A stretch of DNA of 64,000 nt from Bifidobacterium stellenboschense (GTDB lineage: Bacteria; Actinomycetota; Actinomycetes; Actinomycetales; Bifidobacteriaceae), in the NCBI RefSeq assembly GCF_000741785.1, contig NZ_JGZP01000004.1, positions 1 to 64,000 on the forward strand. Direction: 5' to 3'. Below are positions 27,141 through 36,008 of the stretch, piece by piece. Position numbers and translations under genes: made by a program. Each line of letters starts with the position of its first letter. The first letter of the stretch is position 1. The notes beneath the pieces were generated by a model. That model was not told the DNA's origin, ran no database searches, and worked only from the letters and a program-made list of their open reading frames with translations.

Positions 27141-29012
27141 TCAATCTCGGAGATAGCAGACCCATGCTGTGCCGTCTTTCTCGGTCACAAGTCTGTCCCC
27201 GATACGGCTCTTTGCCGTTCTCATGGTGCGTGAGGAAATCCCACGCTCATTGACTGCCTTTTCCAGCTCTGCGCTCGGCATACGCTTTCCATCTGCAAGC
27301 AGTTCCAGAATGAGCATTTGCGCCTGTGCGGTCTTGCTTTCGGTCTTGGCGGTGTCTGTCCCGGCAAGAAGCTCGTCAGCGGTAATGTCATAAGCTCCTA
27401 TCCATTCAAAGCCTTTCTCGTCTCCCAGAGAAAAGGCAAGGGACTGTCCGGGCGGCGCAAGGGAGCTTTTCTCATGGATAAGCACCCTTGTTGTGGGACT
27501 GTCTTTCAGCTTGCCAATAAACAGCAGACTGCGGACTGCCGCCGTAATGTCGATAGACCCCAATCCCCGGTAGGTGCTTTGCGTTCCTGCGGCTTTGTTG
27601 AGGTGTCCAATCAGCACGATAGCGCACCCGGTAGCCTGTGCAATGTCTCCCAGACTGCGGAATATTGGGCGCACCTCGTTTGCCCGGTTCATGTCCACAT
27701 CTGCGCCCAGAAACGCCTGTACCGGGTCAATGATAACCAGCCTTGCGTTGTTCTCACGGATTGCCCTTGCTATGCGCTCATCGGCAAGAGTCAGCGGCGT
27801 GTCTCTATCGTCAATGACAAGCATTCGTTCAAGGTCTGCGTCCGCTTCCATCAGCCGGGGCTTAACGGTATCGCCCAAACCGTCCTCTGCGGTCTGATAG
27901 ATGATATTGAAAGGCTCAAGTTTCTCCATACCGGGTAAAGGCTTTCGGTTGGTGCAAGCCGCCGCAAGACGCATGGCAAAGTAGGTCTTGCCCTCACCGG
28001 GGTTGCCCTGTATGATCGTCAGCTTTCCAAAGGGGATATACGGAAACCATAGCCAATCCACGCTCGTCAGCTCCACATCTGCCATGCGGAGCATTGGGAC
28101 AGGCTGGGCGGTGGGCAGCTCTCGCAGCGTGATTGTCTCGGCTATGAATTTGCGGCTGGGAATGTCCCCTTGCTGACGGAGAACATCGTTCCAGTCTTTC
28201 CTTGCCGGGACAAGGCGAATGACGGCGATCTCGCCGGGAATGGACTGTGCCAGTCGGGAGCAGGCTTCACTTCCTGCGGTGTCGCTGTCAAGGCAGAGGA
28301 ATACTTTTCGGGTGTCCTTGCGTTCAGAAAGAAAACGGTCAAGGGCTTTGCCCGAAACGCCGCCCAGGGCAAGATAGCTCCTTGTCTGCCAGTCCTGCGG
28401 ATAAAGGCAGATGAACGATAACAGGTCAATCGGCGCTTCAAAGACAAAGAGCTGGTTGCCGTTGCCCTCGTATCGGAACGGATAGGACTTGTCAGACCCG
28501 GCAATGTCCTGTCTGAATGGGTCTGCCGTTCCTCGCACATGGGCGTATCTCGGCGTACCACTTCGGTCTCTGCCAACAAACACAACATTTTGCCGCTTTG
28601 CGTCTTCGTAAATATCCCCGGAAAGAAGAAAAGCCTCAACAAGCATTTTGTTGAGACCTCGGCTTTCGCAAAGATATTGAATTGCTCTGTCGGCTGTTCT
28701 GTTGTGCAAGGGCAAGTGAAACGCTGTGGGCGGTGCTGTGCTGGCTTCGCTCTGTCCCTCGCCGCTTTCGCCGATCAGGAGCTGGACGGCTTCGGGAAAG
28801 GACTTTCCGTAAAACTCCATGACAAAATCAATGGGATAGCCGCCCTTACTCTGGCTGTGGCGAAACCATTTGTTTCCTCGGACGGTCAGACTGTCATGCT
28901 CTTTCCAGCGGTATTCCCGTCCGCTTTTGATAAGCGTTTCTCCCTGTGTGCGGAGAAAATCTTCCAGACTGACGGCGTTTGCCCGGTCAATCTGTGCTTG
29001 GGTGTACTGCAT
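27141..29012 (-). CDS. Toprim (DUF3991) and RepA-like AAA replication protein of the element
   Basis: 623 residues from the ATG at 29010-29012, chosen because AAGGAGG lies 6 bases upstream; an upstream in-frame ATG lacks one. Residues 1-80 resemble a CHC2-like/DUF3991 primase N-terminus without the full zinc cysteines. The toprim core is EAPIDLLSFI then LCLDSDTAG (about 190-270). The AAA domain has Walker A QGNPGEGKT (about 336) and Walker B LVIIDPVQAF. A winged-helix-like tail ends the chain. Such proteins serve as primase-helicase for plasmids and mobilizable elements; the role here is inferred. Confidence 0.85.
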   Translation of the reverse strand: MQYTQAQIDRANAVSLEDFLRTQGETLIKSGREYRWKEHDSLTVRGNKWFRHSQSKGGYPIDFVMEFYGKSFPEAVQLLIGESGEGQSEASTAPPTAFHLPLHNRTADRAIQYLCESRGLNKMLVEAFLLSGDIYEDAKRQNVVFVGRDRSGTPRYAHVRGTADPFRQDIAGSDKSYPFRYEGNGNQLFVFEAPIDLLSFICLYPQDWQTRSYLALGGVSGKALDRFLSERKDTRKVFLCLDSDTAGSEACSRLAQSIPGEIAVIRLVPARKDWNDVLRQQGDIPSRKFIAETITLRELPTAQPVPMLRMADVELTSVDWLWFPYIPFGKLTIIQGNPGEGKTYFAMRLAAACTNRKPLPGMEKLEPFNIIYQTAEDGLGDTVKPRLMEADADLERMLVIDDRDTPLTLADERIARAIRENNARLVIIDPVQAFLGADVDMNRANEVRPIFRSLGDIAQATGCAIVLIGHLNKAAGTQSTYRGLGSIDITAAVRSLLFIGKLKDSPTTRVLIHEKSSLAPPGQSLAFSLGDEKGFEWIGAYDITADELLAGTDTAKTESKTAQAQMLILELLADGKRMPSAELEKAVNERGISSRTMRTAKSRIGDRLVTEKDGTAWVCYLRD

Positions 29013-29023
29013 GAGCGTCCTCC

Positions 29024-29326
29024 TTACTTCTTGAAAACAGCGCATCGTCTGCAAACGCCATGCTCACGCTCGTCCAGCGTATAGGGGCAGTTTGCACATT
29101 CCTCACCGTACTGTCTTGTGGTAACGGGCAGATAGCCCAAATCCTGCAACATATCAATCTGACGGTCGGTGAGGGTGGCTTCAAAGGCAAGGCATTTCCG
29201 GGTGTGTTCGTCCAGCTCAATTAGATTGGAAAGCGGTCTGCCATCGGTCAAAGGCTCTCCGCTCAAAAGGCGTTTTGCCGTTCTGCGGATGGGGTTGTAT
29301 TCGTTCTTCCAGTCGTATTTTTTCAT
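29024..29326 (-). CDS. Small Cys-rich element protein
   Basis: 100 residues ending CANCPYTLDEREHGVCRRCAVF, with two CxxC pairs that could bind zinc. N-terminal KNEYNPIRRTAKRLLSGEPL is basic. The family is common between mob and primase genes of Firmicutes elements, with no assigned function. Its ATG overlaps the mobL stop (ATGA) and its stop is 11 bases before the primase gene, so the three are one transcript. Confidence 0.7.
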   Translation of the reverse strand: MKKYDWKNEYNPIRRTAKRLLSGEPLTDGRPLSNLIELDEHTRKCLAFEATLTDRQIDMLQDLGYLPVTTRQYGEECANCPYTLDEREHGVCRRCAVFKK

Positions 29327-30819
29327 CGGGATATATCCTCCTTTTTGTGTCGTGTTTGGGGTCGATTTTGGAGCTTTTGTTCCTCTGTACGCTCGTTAAA
29401 TCGGGCGGCAGTATCTACGCATGACTTGACCTTCCAAAGGCGGTGTAAATCGTCTCTGACGGTCTTAAACTCGCCGTAGGTGGTTTCATGCGCCTGTTCC
29501 AGAGCGTCATACTCTGCGGACAGCTTTTTCATATCCACCTTACCGTCCGGGAACTCTCCGGTCAGCTTTCGTCTGGCGGCGTAGAACTGTTTCAGTTCCG
29601 CTTCATGCTCTGCCTTGTACTTGGCTCTGGGCTTCTCAAACTTGATTTTCTGCAAGCCGTCATAGATAGGCTTCAAGCTCTGGAAAGCAGCGGAGCTGTC
29701 ATAGAGCTGCTTAATTGCTTTCATTCGGGCGGTCTGTTCGTCCAGCGTTTTCTTCAAGCTCTCTGTGGCAGCACTGTGTTCGCTGACACGGTGTTCCAAA
29801 TCTTCAAGGGAGTAAATGTCGTTTGCCCGGAGATAATTGAAAGTCTCGTTCATCTCCTTTAGATTGCTGACCTTGCCTTTCTGCGAATACGCCCCGGCTC
29901 TGCGCTGGGTGTAATAGGCGTTCAGCAGAGAAACAAGGTCGGGTGCCTGCGGCTTGGCAAGCTCCGCTTTTGCTTCGGCAATCCAATCAAACAGGAGAGC
30001 GATTTTCTTCTTGATGTCCCGGATAACGGCGTTGGTGGCTCTGATCCAGCGGTTGAACTCGCCTTTCTCGGTGCGTATGCCTTTCTTCTCCATTGCCCGG
30101 ACGGTTGCGCCATCATGGACGGTGGGAAGAAGCTCCACGCCCTGACGCTCATAGCTTCGGTGGTCGATACGAACGTCAAGCCCCTTTTCCGCAAACTTGG
30201 CGTTGCATAGCTCCGCCCATGTCTGCCGCCAGTATTCCAGCGTTTCGGGACTGCCCCAGTCGGTAGTGGGAACGGCGTTGAACACAAACTTTCCGTCTGC
30301 GTCCCGGATACGGTTGCCGTCCTCGTCCAGCTCGTACACCCGGCGTTGCTTTAGCCCCCATTTGCCGTTCTGCTCGATGGGGCGGATGGGGCAAAGCACA
30401 TGAAAATGCGGATTTGGTATGCCGCCGTCCTCCCGGTCTGGCTGGTGTACGGCGAAGTCAACCACCATGCCCCGGCTCACAAAGTTCTCCAACAAAAATT
30501 GCCTTGCAAGAGCGATGTTTTCCTCAAGGGAAAATTCATTCTGCAAGGCAATGTCAAAGCTGTATGCAAGCTGGGCGTTCTTTCCACGCTCGGCTTTTTC
30601 CACGGCGTTCCATAGCGTCTGGCGGTCTGCGTATTCGGGCGGTGCATGGGACGGCAGGAGAATGTCAGAGCAGATCACGCCGCCCTTGCGTGTGTAGTCG
30701 CTGTATTCGCCGTAATACTCGCTATACAATCGCTCCCCGGCTCGGTAGGCGGCAGAAGCAATAGCGGACTGTCCTGCGCTTCGTTTAGTCTGCGTGACGC
30801 TCAGATGAAATAGTGCCAT
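29323..30819 (-). CDS. mobL: MobA/MobL family relaxase (MOBQ)
   Basis: 498 residues. The N-terminal relaxase domain opens MALFHLSVTQTKRSAGQSAI and has the metal-binding HxH of motif III in NPHFHVL (residues 138-140); Tyr25 in AAYRAGER is the expected nicking tyrosine. The C-terminal half (about 290-490) is strongly helical and coiled-coil like. It should nick at the oriT found at 31423-31496 and pilot the strand through a conjugation system supplied in trans, since no type IV secretion genes are present. AAAGGAG precedes the ATG. Confidence 0.92.
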   Translation of the reverse strand: MALFHLSVTQTKRSAGQSAIASAAYRAGERLYSEYYGEYSDYTRKGGVICSDILLPSHAPPEYADRQTLWNAVEKAERGKNAQLAYSFDIALQNEFSLEENIALARQFLLENFVSRGMVVDFAVHQPDREDGGIPNPHFHVLCPIRPIEQNGKWGLKQRRVYELDEDGNRIRDADGKFVFNAVPTTDWGSPETLEYWRQTWAELCNAKFAEKGLDVRIDHRSYERQGVELLPTVHDGATVRAMEKKGIRTEKGEFNRWIRATNAVIRDIKKKIALLFDWIAEAKAELAKPQAPDLVSLLNAYYTQRRAGAYSQKGKVSNLKEMNETFNYLRANDIYSLEDLEHRVSEHSAATESLKKTLDEQTARMKAIKQLYDSSAAFQSLKPIYDGLQKIKFEKPRAKYKAEHEAELKQFYAARRKLTGEFPDGKVDMKKLSAEYDALEQAHETTYGEFKTVRDDLHRLWKVKSCVDTAARFNERTEEQKLQNRPQTRHKKEDISR

Positions 30820-31144
30820 CGACTTTCAACTCCTTTTCTCTGTTTGCTTGGCTGATGTGGGTAATCGCCATATGGTGGACGGCTCGCTGGACTTCTGCCA
30901 GAGAAAAGATGTACTCCATCAGCTCTGTCATTTCGGTGCGTGTGAGATCTTTGACCTCCGGGGCAAGGCTCTCAATCGTGCCGCCCAGATTGCAAAGGCG
31001 GTGGGTGCGCTTGGTGCGTTCGCCTTTCTCCAGATACTTCTTTCGATTCTCCAGACGCTCCAGCTTGTGCTGTTCCTGCGCAAGCTGCGTCTCGGCTCGT
31101 TCCTTTTCGGCTCGGAGCTGTTCAAGGGTTTTCGGTTTTGTCAT
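30785..31144 (-). CDS. DUF3847 protein, relaxase accessory candidate
   Basis: 119 residues. A long charged coiled coil (KPKTLEQLRAEKERAETQLA onward, about residues 3-45) is followed by the segment EMTELMEYIFSLAEVQRAV typical of DUF3847. It overlaps the mobL start by 35 bases and is found next to MobL-type relaxases in many Firmicutes elements, so a role in relaxosome assembly is a fair inference. Confidence 0.8.
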   Translation of the reverse strand: MTKPKTLEQLRAEKERAETQLAQEQHKLERLENRKKYLEKGERTKRTHRLCNLGGTIESLAPEVKDLTRTEMTELMEYIFSLAEVQRAVHHMAITHISQANREKELKVDGTISSERHAD

Positions 31145-31374
31145 TGTGCTTGACCTCCTTTTTTGATTTTGGGGATAAAAAAAGACCGCCGACTTTTCGC
31201 ATAGTGCGACCAGTCAACGGTCTGATTTTCGGTATTTGTTTTTCCAAACTTGCTGGCGGCGAACAGCATTTTATGCTGTTTGCGGACGGCAAGTCCACAG
31301 GGGATAGCCGCATTAGCGGCGCAAGGGGGTGTAGCCACCTTGACGGAACGAAGTGACGCAACATTCTCGGTCAT
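31141..31374 (-). CDS. Possible small element protein
   Basis: 77 codons from an ATG, beginning MTENVASLRSVKVATPPCAA and ending FFIPKIKKGGQAQ. Its stop overlaps the DUF3847 ATG (ATGA), as in a real operon. The peptide has no familiar domain, and the region is the leader between oriT and the mob genes, so it may be a chance frame. Confidence 0.4.
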   Translation of the reverse strand: MTENVASLRSVKVATPPCAANAAIPCGLAVRKQHKMLFAASKFGKTNTENQTVDWSHYAKSRRSFFIPKIKKGGQAQ

Positions 31375-31422
31375 GCAGTTTTCTTCTGCCGACCGGGAAT
31401 GAAGCTCCGCAGGACGCACGAT

Positions 31423-31496
31423 ACTTCCGACAGGGGAGTATAGAAGTGCGCCCTTTAGTTCCTAAAGGGATTTTATCAGTTCGACAAATCGGAAGT
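31423..31496 (-). other. Origin of transfer (oriT) of the element
   Basis: The string GAAGTGCGCCCT (31443-31454) matches the conserved nic-region core of RSF1010/IncQ-type oriTs served by MOBQ relaxases. It overlaps a perfect hairpin CCCTTTAG-ttc-CTAAAGGG (31451-31469). An outer inverted repeat ACTTCCGA (31423-31430) and TCGGAAGT (31489-31496) encloses both. It lies upstream of the mob operon. The exact nick position is not determined. Confidence 0.75.
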
Positions 31497-31544
31497 TATC
31501 TATTTCTCCTCTTCGTTAAGACCTAGTTCATTACATATTACTTG

Positions 31545-33974
31545 CTATCCCTGATACCTTATTCTTTCTACCAGCGTTTCCTTTTTCAGATTACTGCTTA
31601 AAACACAGGAAAGCACAATTTGTAGAATACCAACCAGAAGAATCATAACAAGAATCGGGATAAGAGGAACGTGATAAACGTTCATTCCAAAAATCCCATT
31701 ATGCTTCGCATAGGAAAACAGTGCATAGCCAAGGGGCAGACCGGCAGCAAGTGCGACGCAGATGGTGCCAACCGTAAAAATCAAGCCCTGTATTTGTAAG
31801 CTCAGATTCAACTGCTTATTGGTCATGCCTACCGCTTGCAGCACACCGTATTCCTGCTTCTTCGTGATGATATTGATGATCATAGTGTTTGCCAGATTCA
31901 TAAACCCAATGAGACCGACAATTGCCATGAACAGATAGCAGCCAAGCTTCATCATACGGCTTGCGTATTCTGCGGTTTGCAATTCTGCGTGATAGGTGTT
32001 CAGCTTGATATGAGAAGTATCGGAGAGCAGGTCATTCAGGCTTTGCTCTACAGATGCCACATCTTTTTTATCACAGTCCACCCACAGATATCCATAGGCT
32101 GTTCCCCTCGGATTCATGGAACGGTATACACCTTCCGGAATGACAAGATAAGTGTCCGCGCTTACAAAGGATCCTGCAATCTTTCCCTGATAGGTATAGG
32201 TTTCACTTCCGTTGTCAAAGTTGAATGTAATCGGTGCACCCGCAGAATACCCGTCAGCTTCCATCCACTTGGACCAGCCAAAGAAAACATCCCCGTTTTT
32301 GACAGCCTGTGCATAGTCCATGGAACCGATATCGCCATCCCCGCGCATCATTTCAAAATCCTCTTGATTTACGATTGCAACCGGAAATTTTGTTCCGTTC
32401 AGATCTGCAGAGACGATTTCTCTCGTCAGTACATCCGTTACACCGGGGATGGATTTGATTTCTTTAATCAAAGAATCATTCAGTGGGTTGTTCTGTAGGA
32501 TTGTGTCCAGATTATTCTCCGAATAGGCTTCATCATAATTCTGGGAATAATCCAGCTGCAACTCAAATTGTCCATGGTTGATTGCAATCCGCGCCTCGTG
32601 CTGCGTGTCAATATTCCCAACATAATTAGAGATAATTACAAACAATACACAGGAAAGCCCCATGGTAAGAATCGTAGCAATGGTTCTTTTCGGATTGCCT
32701 GTCACATTTGCCATTGCCATGGAGAAAACGGTGACATCTTTTCTGCCTTTTCGTCTGCCCTGTTTTTGCGTTTTGGAGCCGTCAAGATACCGTGTCGCTT
32801 CGATGGGTGAAATCCGGGAAACAATTTTCATGGGTTTGCGCAGAGCCAAAACGACCGTAAGAAACGATACAAAAATGCAGATGAGCATAATTGTCAGTGA
32901 AAACAGAGGCACCTGATGGTTCTTGATTCCGGACGATACCAGATTTCCCTGCTCCACCAGCCAGTTGAAGCTGACGTTTGCAATCAGGAAACCAAACAGC
33001 AGCCCCAGCGGTATCGAAGGAACCGCCAGAAGAATGCCCTCACGAAAGATCAACTGCTTCATCTGCTTTCTGGTTGCACCCAGCGCCTTGATTTTTCCGT
33101 ACTCCTGAACCTTCTGGGCGATCCCGACCTGGAAGATATTATAAATGACCACAACGGAAAACAGCACGATTCCGAGGATCAGGGTTCCACAAACCACAAT
33201 CATTTCATAGCTCGGCTGCAATACCCACTGCAGGTAGAGGTCATTGATGATCACGTTTTTCTGGTCAATGCCGCAGGAATCCGCGATTTCTTTTATAACA
33301 GGCGCAACATTATTCATAGATACATTTGCAGAATCGCTCAAGGTAAAATAGATATTATATTGCCTGTCACCCTCCGCAACACGCTCATTATAAAAATCCT
33401 GCGAACCGAATACAACATAGGAAGCCTCGATGGTATATTCATCCCGGTCATATAAAAGCCCGCTGACAGTAAATTCCATCGGTGCGTATTCCGACTGCAT
33501 GCCGGAACGGTACTCCAATGTTACGGTGTCTCCGACCTTTACATCATGGTATCCCACTGCATCAAAGAAAGCGCGTCCTGCGGCAATTTCCTGCGCCTTT
33601 TCCGGATAGGTACCTTCCTTCAACACATATTCCTGATTATAGGGAAGCATTTTCCTGACCGTTTCATCCGCACTGACAAAGCCGCCATTCTCATTTCCTT
33701 TCAGGATGCCCTCCGTACACATGATGCCGATATCAGATATCTCAGCTCTGCGTTCCACTTCTTTTAATTGCGTACCATCTGCGGCGATAAACAGGCCGTA
33801 GTTGCTTCCGTATGAGCTTGCAGCCTGATCCTTCTGTAAGAGGATCAGTCCATTTCCAATTGTACTGATAATGACCAGAAGCATGGTAGTCAGGCAAATC
33901 GCCGTCATAATGAGGACACTTCTTGTCCGATTTCTTTTGTCGTTGCTGAATGCAATTTTGCTGATCGTCCTCAA
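31545..33974 (-). CDS. FtsX-family ABC transporter permease
   Basis: 809 residues. N-terminal helix near residues 18-40, then a large extracytoplasmic MacB/FtsX-type domain, a group of three helices around 260-380, a second extracytoplasmic domain around 450-670, and three C-terminal helices. This is the duplicated-FtsX plan of exporters of peptides or of substrates handed over in the membrane. Its ATG overlaps the stop of the ATPase gene (ATGA). The linked two-component system suggests induction by an envelope-active compound; the substrate is unknown. Confidence 0.85.
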   Translation of the reverse strand: MRTISKIAFSNDKRNRTRSVLIMTAICLTTMLLVIISTIGNGLILLQKDQAASSYGSNYGLFIAADGTQLKEVERRAEISDIGIMCTEGILKGNENGGFVSADETVRKMLPYNQEYVLKEGTYPEKAQEIAAGRAFFDAVGYHDVKVGDTVTLEYRSGMQSEYAPMEFTVSGLLYDRDEYTIEASYVVFGSQDFYNERVAEGDRQYNIYFTLSDSANVSMNNVAPVIKEIADSCGIDQKNVIINDLYLQWVLQPSYEMIVVCGTLILGIVLFSVVVIYNIFQVGIAQKVQEYGKIKALGATRKQMKQLIFREGILLAVPSIPLGLLFGFLIANVSFNWLVEQGNLVSSGIKNHQVPLFSLTIMLICIFVSFLTVVLALRKPMKIVSRISPIEATRYLDGSKTQKQGRRKGRKDVTVFSMAMANVTGNPKRTIATILTMGLSCVLFVIISNYVGNIDTQHEARIAINHGQFELQLDYSQNYDEAYSENNLDTILQNNPLNDSLIKEIKSIPGVTDVLTREIVSADLNGTKFPVAIVNQEDFEMMRGDGDIGSMDYAQAVKNGDVFFGWSKWMEADGYSAGAPITFNFDNGSETYTYQGKIAGSFVSADTYLVIPEGVYRSMNPRGTAYGYLWVDCDKKDVASVEQSLNDLLSDTSHIKLNTYHAELQTAEYASRMMKLGCYLFMAIVGLIGFMNLANTMIINIITKKQEYGVLQAVGMTNKQLNLSLQIQGLIFTVGTICVALAAGLPLGYALFSYAKHNGIFGMNVYHVPLIPILVMILLVGILQIVLSCVLSSNLKKETLVERIRYQG

Positions 33975-34645
33975 TTGAAATCCACCACCTGTCCATCCTC
34001 GATGACTAAAATACGGTCAGCAACCTGCGCGATCTCATCATCATGGGTAATCATTACAATCGTCTGTCCATATTTTTTTGCGCTCATTTTCAGCAGCGCG
34101 ATCACCTCGTCACTTGTCTTGGAATCAAGATTTCCGGTTGGCTCGTCCGCAAACAAAATCTCCGGTCTGTTTACCAAGGCTCTTGCAATCGCAACGCGCT
34201 GCTGCTGTCCTCCGGAGAGGGTATTCGGAAGATTATGAATCCGGTGTTCAAGACCCAGTGTGGTGATAATATCATTGACATAAGCTTTATCCACTTTTTT
34301 TCCGTCAAGCCCCAACGGAAGAACGATATTTTCCCACACATTGATGGAGGATACCAGATTGAATGCCTGAAATACAAATCCGATCTTTCTTCTCCGGAAA
34401 ACGGCAAGCTGATCCTCCTTCATGGAATACAGGTCCTTGTCAGACAAGATCACGCTGCCGCTGGTTGGTGTATCCAGCCCGCCCAGCATATGCAGCAGGG
34501 TACTTTTTCCGGAGCCGGATTTTCCGACAATGGCGACAAATTCTCCCTGTTGAATCTGGATATTCACATGATTGACGGCTTTGACCTGATTTTCCCCCGT
34601 CTCATAAAATTTGCAAAGCTGCTTGGTTTCTAATATCACGCCCAC
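33971..34645 (-). CDS. ABC transporter ATPase, LolD/MacB type
   Basis: 224 residues. Walker A GKSGSGKST (41-49), signature LSGGQQQRVAIARAL, Walker B LFADEPTGNLD and the H-loop ITHDD are intact. The sequence type is that of ATPases pairing with FtsX-like permeases, and the permease overlaps it. GTG start with AGGAGG 8 bases upstream. Cargo of the mobile element. Confidence 0.92.
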   Translation of the reverse strand: MGVILETKQLCKFYETGENQVKAVNHVNIQIQQGEFVAIVGKSGSGKSTLLHMLGGLDTPTSGSVILSDKDLYSMKEDQLAVFRRRKIGFVFQAFNLVSSINVWENIVLPLGLDGKKVDKAYVNDIITTLGLEHRIHNLPNTLSGGQQQRVAIARALVNRPEILFADEPTGNLDSKTSDEVIALLKMSAKKYGQTIVMITHDDEIAQVADRILVIEDGQVVDFN

Positions 34646-34681
34646 TCCAATGGCCTCCTTTTCTTATTTACCAGCATTGTA

Positions 34682-34708
34682 TCAAAGGAACCTTTCATTT
34701 CACTTTCA
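34682..34708 (-). promoter_or_regulatory. Candidate response-regulator site before the ABC genes
   Basis: Direct repeats CTTTCA at 34692-34697 and 34703-34708, spaced 11 bp, with an overlapping near-palindrome TCAAAGG-aa-CCTTTCA. This spacing is typical of OmpR-family operators. A TACAAT -10-like sequence lies just downstream toward the ATPase gene. Inferred only. Confidence 0.4.
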
Positions 34709-34715
34709 AAAAGAG

Positions 34716-34749
34716 AGCAGAAGTCTTACAGATTTGAAAGACTTCTGCT
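34716..34749 (-). terminator. Intrinsic terminator after the histidine kinase gene
   Basis: Perfect 12-bp stem AGCAGAAGTCTT with a 10-base loop, followed on the minus strand by CTCTTTTTG. It separates the kinase/regulator transcript from the ABC transcript. Confidence 0.88.
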
Positions 34750-34757
34750 CATCATCT

Positions 34758-36008
34758 CTACGAAAGTCCATTCTCCGGCAGCTGAATCAAAAAGGTACTT
34801 CCTTTTCTGACTTTGCCGGAGGCTACCGTGATTGTCCCACCATGCTGCTCAATAATCTGTCTGGACAGATACAGACCGATGCCAGTTCCGCTCTTTTCGC
34901 GGACTTCCGGCGCAGTCCCTCTGTAAAACCGCTGGAATATTTTATGGTATTCACTCTGCGGGATTCCGATTCCCTGATCCTCGATCTCAATTCTCACAAA
35001 GCCGGTTCTTTTTTGTAGACGGATCGTGATTTTTGAATGTTCTGGGCTGTATTTGATGGCATTGTCCAAAACGTTAATGATTGCTTCTCCAAGCCAACGT
35101 TTATCCTGCATGAGTGCACAATGCTCCAGTGATTCGTTGCAGTCGAAAATAAGTTCTATCCCTTTCTCCGCTGCCTTTGGATACGTTCGGTTTACTGCGG
35201 AGATGATCGTATCCATAATGGGAAGTGTTTTCTGATCAAGCTGAATCAAACCTGTCTCCAGTTTGGATATTTCCAGCAGAGACTGCAACAATGTTTCCAA
35301 TCCGTCCAATGCACTCCGGCAGCGGATGCGAAATTCCTGTTGCTCCGTCTCACTCAGATTGTTCCGCAGCAATATGCTAAAGCAGGTATCCAAGGCTGCA
35401 ACCGGGGTTTTCAGCTGATGGGAAATGTCGGATACCATTTCCTTTGTGCTTTCCTTCTCCGCTCTGGCTTCCTCTTGCAGCAGCTGGATATGATGTCCGA
35501 TTGCTTCAAGCTGAAATTTCAGTCTTTCCTGCCAGACATGATCTTCTGTGTCCGGCACTACCTCAAAGTGATTTTCCCGAAATGCAATCAGGATTTGCTC
35601 TAGCTGCTCCAATCGTTTCCGACTTTCTTTCGCCTCAGCTTTCTTCCGGTAAAACAGGAACGTTAGCAAAGACAGACATAGCACTGCGCTTGTACAGCCG
35701 GTTATCATGATATTCTGCCGGAAGCGCACATAAAACGAAGTCCCTTTGTTTTCCCAGTACCCGTATTGCTCTAATAATTGCTTACCTTGTTCATTGGCTT
35801 GATGGTCGTTTCCTTTCAGCCATCCTGCGGCAACATCCATGCCGGTGGTCTCTGCGCCCGCCGCAACTTCTGTCAGGATATCCATTTTACATTGATAATC
35901 CTGATAATATAAATAGGTGGTAAAGCAGTTCAATACTGCAAAAAAGAGTAGAACCGGCAGCACCAGTGACAAGGCATCAACCCACTTTTTACGATGTCGT
36001 TTCGTCAC
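34758..36008 (-). CDS. Membrane sensor histidine kinase
   Basis: 416 residues from a GTG at 36006-36008, preferred because GGAGG is 7 bases upstream and the GTGA overlap couples it to the regulator. Transmembrane helices at about 12-35 and 103-120 enclose a roughly 65-residue external sensor loop. The H-box is SDISHQLKTPVAALD with the phospho-acceptor near residue 197. N box NVLDNAIKYSPEH, G1 DQGIGIP and G2 GTGIGLYL follow. The external loop sets it apart from BceS-type kinases, which lack one. The signal is unknown; control of the adjacent ABC exporter is likely. Confidence 0.9.
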   Translation of the reverse strand: MTKRHRKKWVDALSLVLPVLLFFAVLNCFTTYLYYQDYQCKMDILTEVAAGAETTGMDVAAGWLKGNDHQANEQGKQLLEQYGYWENKGTSFYVRFRQNIMITGCTSAVLCLSLLTFLFYRKKAEAKESRKRLEQLEQILIAFRENHFEVVPDTEDHVWQERLKFQLEAIGHHIQLLQEEARAEKESTKEMVSDISHQLKTPVAALDTCFSILLRNNLSETEQQEFRIRCRSALDGLETLLQSLLEISKLETGLIQLDQKTLPIMDTIISAVNRTYPKAAEKGIELIFDCNESLEHCALMQDKRWLGEAIINVLDNAIKYSPEHSKITIRLQKRTGFVRIEIEDQGIGIPQSEYHKIFQRFYRGTAPEVREKSGTGIGLYLSRQIIEQHGGTITVASGKVRKGSTFLIQLPENGLS

